From: Maritimibacter fusiformis
GTDB lineage: Bacteria > Pseudomonadota > Alphaproteobacteria > Rhodobacterales > Rhodobacteraceae
Length of the DNA stretch: 64,000 nucleotides
NCBI RefSeq assembly: GCF_008086115.1
Contig: NZ_VSIY01000004.1
Coordinates: 1-64,000 of the forward strand
Direction of reading: 5' to 3'
Below are positions 61,425 to 64,000 of the stretch, piece by piece (the stretch's first letter is position 1; the number at the start of each line of letters is the position of its first letter). The notes under the pieces were generated by a model, which had not been told where the DNA came from, made no database searches, and was given only the letters and a program-made list of their open reading frames with translations. A program made the position numbers and the translations under genes.

Positions 61425-62347
61425 GATCGAGCATACTTTCCCTTGCAGCCTCGGCGCTGGTGCTGGCGGGCTGCATGATCGGCGGCGGATCGGGTGGCGA
61501 CGCGGGCAAGCCGCGCGCCTCGGCCTTTGGCGTGGTCTCGACCTCGAACCAGCCGGCCAAGCAACTGTTCGGGGCCGCGACCGTGCCGTCGGATCAGCGG
61601 CCCGAAAGCTTCGGCGGCTATTCCGCCGGCTGCGTCGCGGGCGCCGTGCAACTGCCTGAAACCGGCCCGACCTGGCAGGCGATGCGGCTGAGCCGCAATC
61701 GCAACTGGGGCCACCCCGATCTGGTTTCCTTCGTTCAACGGCTGTCGGCCAAGGCCGCGGCCCAACCCGGCTGGGCCGGGCTCTATGTCGGTGACATGAG
61801 CCAGCCGCGCGGCGGGCCGATGCTGACCGGCCATGCCAGCCACCAGATCGGGCTCGATGCCGATATCTGGATGCTGCCGCCCGACCGGCTGAACCTGACG
61901 GCGGCCGAGCGTGAAAGCCTGTCGTCGATCTCGATGCAGCGCGCCAATGGCGCCTATGTCAATTCGAGCTGGACGCGCCAGCACATGGAGGTGATCAAGG
62001 CCGCCGCCTCCGACCCCGCCGTGGCGCGCATCTTCGTCTTTGCCGGGGCCAAGGTGCAGATGTGCGAGGACGCGACCGGCGACCGAAGCTGGCTGAACAA
62101 GGTGCGGCCCTGGTATGGGCACCACTACCATTTCCACGTGCGGCTGAACTGCCCGGAGGGTGATCCGCGCTGCGTCGATCAGGCGCCGCCACCACCGGGC
62201 GACGGCTGCGACGATGCGCAAGCCTGGGTCGATCGCATCCTGAACCCGCCGCCCCCCGATCCGGACGCACGGCCCACACCGCCGCGCGGTCCGCTCACCC
62301 TTGCCGATCTGCCTGGCCAATGCACCGCCGTCTTGCGCTCGCAATAA
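61421..62347 (+). CDS. mepA: penicillin-insensitive murein endopeptidase, lipoprotein (MepA)
   Basis: A 308-aa protein. Lipoprotein signal MRSSILSLAASALVLAGC with lipobox LAGC (Cys18). LAS-type zinc peptidase: HASHQIGLDADIWM with zinc His and Asp, and YGHHYHFHVRLNC with the HxH ligand and base. It cleaves the D-Ala-mDAP cross-link in peptidoglycan. The C-terminus is Pro-rich. Translationally coupled to the MFS gene; its 3' end overlaps the next gene by 28 bp. Confidence 0.93.
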   Translation: MRSSILSLAASALVLAGCMIGGGSGGDAGKPRASAFGVVSTSNQPAKQLFGAATVPSDQRPESFGGYSAGCVAGAVQLPETGPTWQAMRLSRNRNWGHPDLVSFVQRLSAKAAAQPGWAGLYVGDMSQPRGGPMLTGHASHQIGLDADIWMLPPDRLNLTAAERESLSSISMQRANGAYVNSSWTRQHMEVIKAAASDPAVARIFVFAGAKVQMCEDATGDRSWLNKVRPWYGHHYHFHVRLNCPEGDPRCVDQAPPPPGDGCDDAQAWVDRILNPPPPDPDARPTPPRGPLTLADLPGQCTAVLRSQ

Positions 62348-63213
62348 CCGCGGCGGTGCTGCTGACGCCGCTTGCAACAGCCCAGCCAGCCGATATCGCC
62401 ACGTTTTCGTCGCGCCTGTCCTGGACGATGGACGACCGGCGCTTTGGCGGCTGGTCGGGGCTGGAGCTGTCGCCGGACGGCTCGACCTTCGTGATGGTCT
62501 CGGACCGCGCCAACATCCTGACCGGGCGCATCGAGCGTGACGAGAACGGGCTGATCACCGGGGTGCAGGCCGGCACGATCCGGCCGCTGAAATACACCAC
62601 CGGCGGCGACCTGCCGCGTTATCACGACGACAGCGAGGGGCTGGCGATGGCCGCCGACGGGCGCATCTACGTGTCGTTCGAGTCGGTTCACCGGGTGGTG
62701 GTCTATGACAACGCGGTGGTCGAACGGGCCATCGACCTGCCGCGGGTGCCCGACTACGACTCGCTTCAGAACAACTCGTCGCTGGAGGCGCTGGCGATCG
62801 ACGAGGACGGCGCGATCTACATCATCCCCGAACGCTCGGGCGAGATCGACAAGCCGTTCCCGGTGCACCGGCTGCGCGGCGAAACCTGGGAGACGCCCTA
62901 CGAGATCCCGCGACGCGGCGAGTTCCTGGTGGTCGGCGCCGATATCGGGCCGGACGGGCGGCTTTATGTGCTGGAGCGCGCGCTGAGCTCGATGCTGGGC
63001 TTTTCCAGCCGGGTGCGCCGGTTCGACATGTCCGAGACCGCGCTGACCAATGAGACCACGCTGTTCACCTCGCCCGCCGGGCGGCACGACAACCTCGAAG
63101 GCGTGGCGGTGTGGCGCGATACGGCGGGCCACATGCGGGTGACGATGGTGTCGGACGACAATTTCCGCTTTTTCCAGACCACCGAATTCGTCGAATACGT
63201 GGTCCCGGAATGA
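62320..63213 (+). CDS. secreted esterase-like / phytase-like beta-propeller protein
   Basis: A 297-aa protein. Signal peptide MHRRLALAITAAVLLTPLATAQ. Propeller-like repeats with FGGWSGLELSPDGSTFVMVSDRA, DDSEGLAMAADGRIYVSFE, SLEALAIDEDGAIYIIPER and HDNLEGVAVW match the esterase-like-activity-of-phytase family. Probably periplasmic; the substrate is unclear. It starts inside the mepA 3' end, so it belongs to the same operon. Confidence 0.85.
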   Translation: MHRRLALAITAAVLLTPLATAQPADIATFSSRLSWTMDDRRFGGWSGLELSPDGSTFVMVSDRANILTGRIERDENGLITGVQAGTIRPLKYTTGGDLPRYHDDSEGLAMAADGRIYVSFESVHRVVVYDNAVVERAIDLPRVPDYDSLQNNSSLEALAIDEDGAIYIIPERSGEIDKPFPVHRLRGETWETPYEIPRRGEFLVVGADIGPDGRLYVLERALSSMLGFSSRVRRFDMSETALTNETTLFTSPAGRHDNLEGVAVWRDTAGHMRVTMVSDDNFRFFQTTEFVEYVVPE

Positions 63214-63302
63214 CTTGACCAAAGCGGTCTCGGGGCGTAATTGCCGCCCGTCCCGCCCCGGCGGGGCCAAGTCTCCGCAACCTTGTCAAAACGGACCCGG
63301 AC

Positions 63303-63941
63303 ATGACCCGCATCCTTCCCGGCATCCTTGCCATGGCCGCCATCGTGGTGGCTTCGAACATCCTCGTTCAGTTCCTGTTCGGCCAATGGCTGACCTGGGG
63401 CGCCTTCACTTATCCCGTCGCCTTTCTCGTCACCGACGTGATGAACCGCATCCACGGCCCGGCAGCCGCGCGCCGGGTGGTGTTCGCAGGCTTCGTCGTC
63501 GGGGTGATCTGCTCGCTCATCGGCAGCCGCATCATGCTGGGCGCGCCGGGCGAGGAGTTCGCCGCCGTGCCGCTGCGCGTGGCGGTGGCCTCGGGCGTGG
63601 CGTTTCTGTCGGCGCAACTGATGGACGTGGCGGTGTTCGACCGGCTGCGCGCCGGGCGCTGGTGGAGGGCGCCGCTGGCCTCGACGCTGATCGGCTCGGC
63701 GCTGGACACGGCGCTGTTCTTCACCATCGCCTTTTCGGCCTCGATCACCCTGTTCGGCGCGCAGGCGGACAGCGCCATCAACTGGGCCTGGGAGGCGGTG
63801 CCGTTCCTGGGGCAGGGCGCCGCGCTGCCGCTCTGGGTCAGCCTCGGGTTTGCCGACTGGCTGGTCAAACTGACGCTCGCGGTGCTGGCACTTGTGCCCT
63901 TTCGGATTCTGGTGCGGAAACTTTCCCCACATTCTGCGTGA
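63303..63941 (+). CDS. queuosine precursor transporter (YhhQ/COG1738)
   Basis: A 212-aa membrane protein with about six helices. TWGAFTYPVAFLVTDVMNRIHGPAAARRVV (about 33-62) is the family signature; WRAPLASTLIGSALDTALFFTIAFS follows. The family (QPTR) imports preQ0/preQ1 for tRNA queuosine. The 90-bp leader has a CCGCCCC/GGGGC hairpin but no preQ1 aptamer pattern I can recognise. Confidence 0.88.
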   Translation: MTRILPGILAMAAIVVASNILVQFLFGQWLTWGAFTYPVAFLVTDVMNRIHGPAAARRVVFAGFVVGVICSLIGSRIMLGAPGEEFAAVPLRVAVASGVAFLSAQLMDVAVFDRLRAGRWWRAPLASTLIGSALDTALFFTIAFSASITLFGAQADSAINWAWEAVPFLGQGAALPLWVSLGFADWLVKLTLAVLALVPFRILVRKLSPHSA

Positions 63942-64000
63942 AAAGTTTTGACATACCCAAAATATGTGCCACGTTGACCCTGTAGCAACATTCAGAAAGG
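63942..64000 (+). other. window edge, start of an intergenic region
   Basis: A more A/T-rich stretch with TTGACA near 63949 and a small inverted repeat ACATA-cccaaaa-TATGT. It is probably the promoter of a gene outside the window; nothing firm can be called. Confidence 0.3.

Noticed and set aside
63214..63302. preQ1 riboswitch before the queuosine-precursor transporter
   Set aside because: There is a GC hairpin, but I cannot match the aptamer's conserved loop and A-rich tail, so no call is made.

Overview
The window reads as chromosomal DNA (or a large stable replicon) of an alphaproteobacterium, most likely a Rhodobacteraceae / Roseobacter-group organism. The reasons are the very GC-rich, third-position-GC coding style, tight ATGA/GTGA-coupled operons, and a gene set typical of that family: TrcR (DUF1013), COQ9, a Fur/Mur regulator divergent from sitABCD, a stand-alone one-domain ModE, acetoacetyl-CoA synthetase and a DUF4453-like secreted protein. 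No rRNA, complete tRNA or CRISPR array was seen.

Region 1 (1-6.8 kb) is accessory. It holds a nearly complete IS256-family element whose transposase is broken by a 37-bp palindromic insertion. Next comes a visibly AT-richer SIR2-STAND type NTPase gene, a candidate anti-phage effector, interrupted by one in-frame TAA that leaves an otherwise perfect 145-codon C-terminal continuation. A gene-free GC-rich stretch with inverted repeats (candidate oriT / control region) then leads into a MobV/Mob_Pre-type relaxase and a small hypothetical protein. A short tRNA-3'-end-like sequence lies where the accessory block gives way to core genes.

Region 2 (7-26 kb) is core metabolism and transport: a Mn/Fe ABC importer sitABCD with divergent Mur-like regulator; acetoacetyl-CoA synthetase converging on a fadJ-racemase pair; a branched-chain-amino-acid-type ABC importer (livHMGF) with an acyl-CoA synthetase gene inside the operon and the binding protein last; then modE and modABC with a likely operator over the modA promoter.

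Region 3 (26-35 kb) is a Kdo/capsule cluster: kdsD-kdsB-kdsA are translationally coupled, followed by a GT4 glycosyltransferase, a 1233-aa three-domain fusion (KpsC-like Kdo transferase + GT2 + sulfotransferase-like) and a KpsS-like protein. No exporter genes are present here.

Region 4 (35-64 kb) is mixed housekeeping and envelope: Sel1 repeat protein, glyoxalase, acyl-CoA dehydrogenase, Do-like protease, nicotinamidase, rpsU, COQ9 with two quinone oxidoreductases, a MAPEG protein and a 51-aa membrane protein, RNase T2, trcR, a PBP1C / alpha-2-macroglobulin pair, a hybrid histidine kinase, yggT-recQ-hypothetical-yaaA, and an MFS-mepA-phytase-like operon followed by a queuosine-precursor transporter.

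The strongest second-look items are the stop-interrupted SIR2-STAND gene with its mobile context, the triple-domain capsule enzyme, the ModE-type palindrome over the modA -10 box, and the hairpin that contains the relaxase ribosome-binding site.
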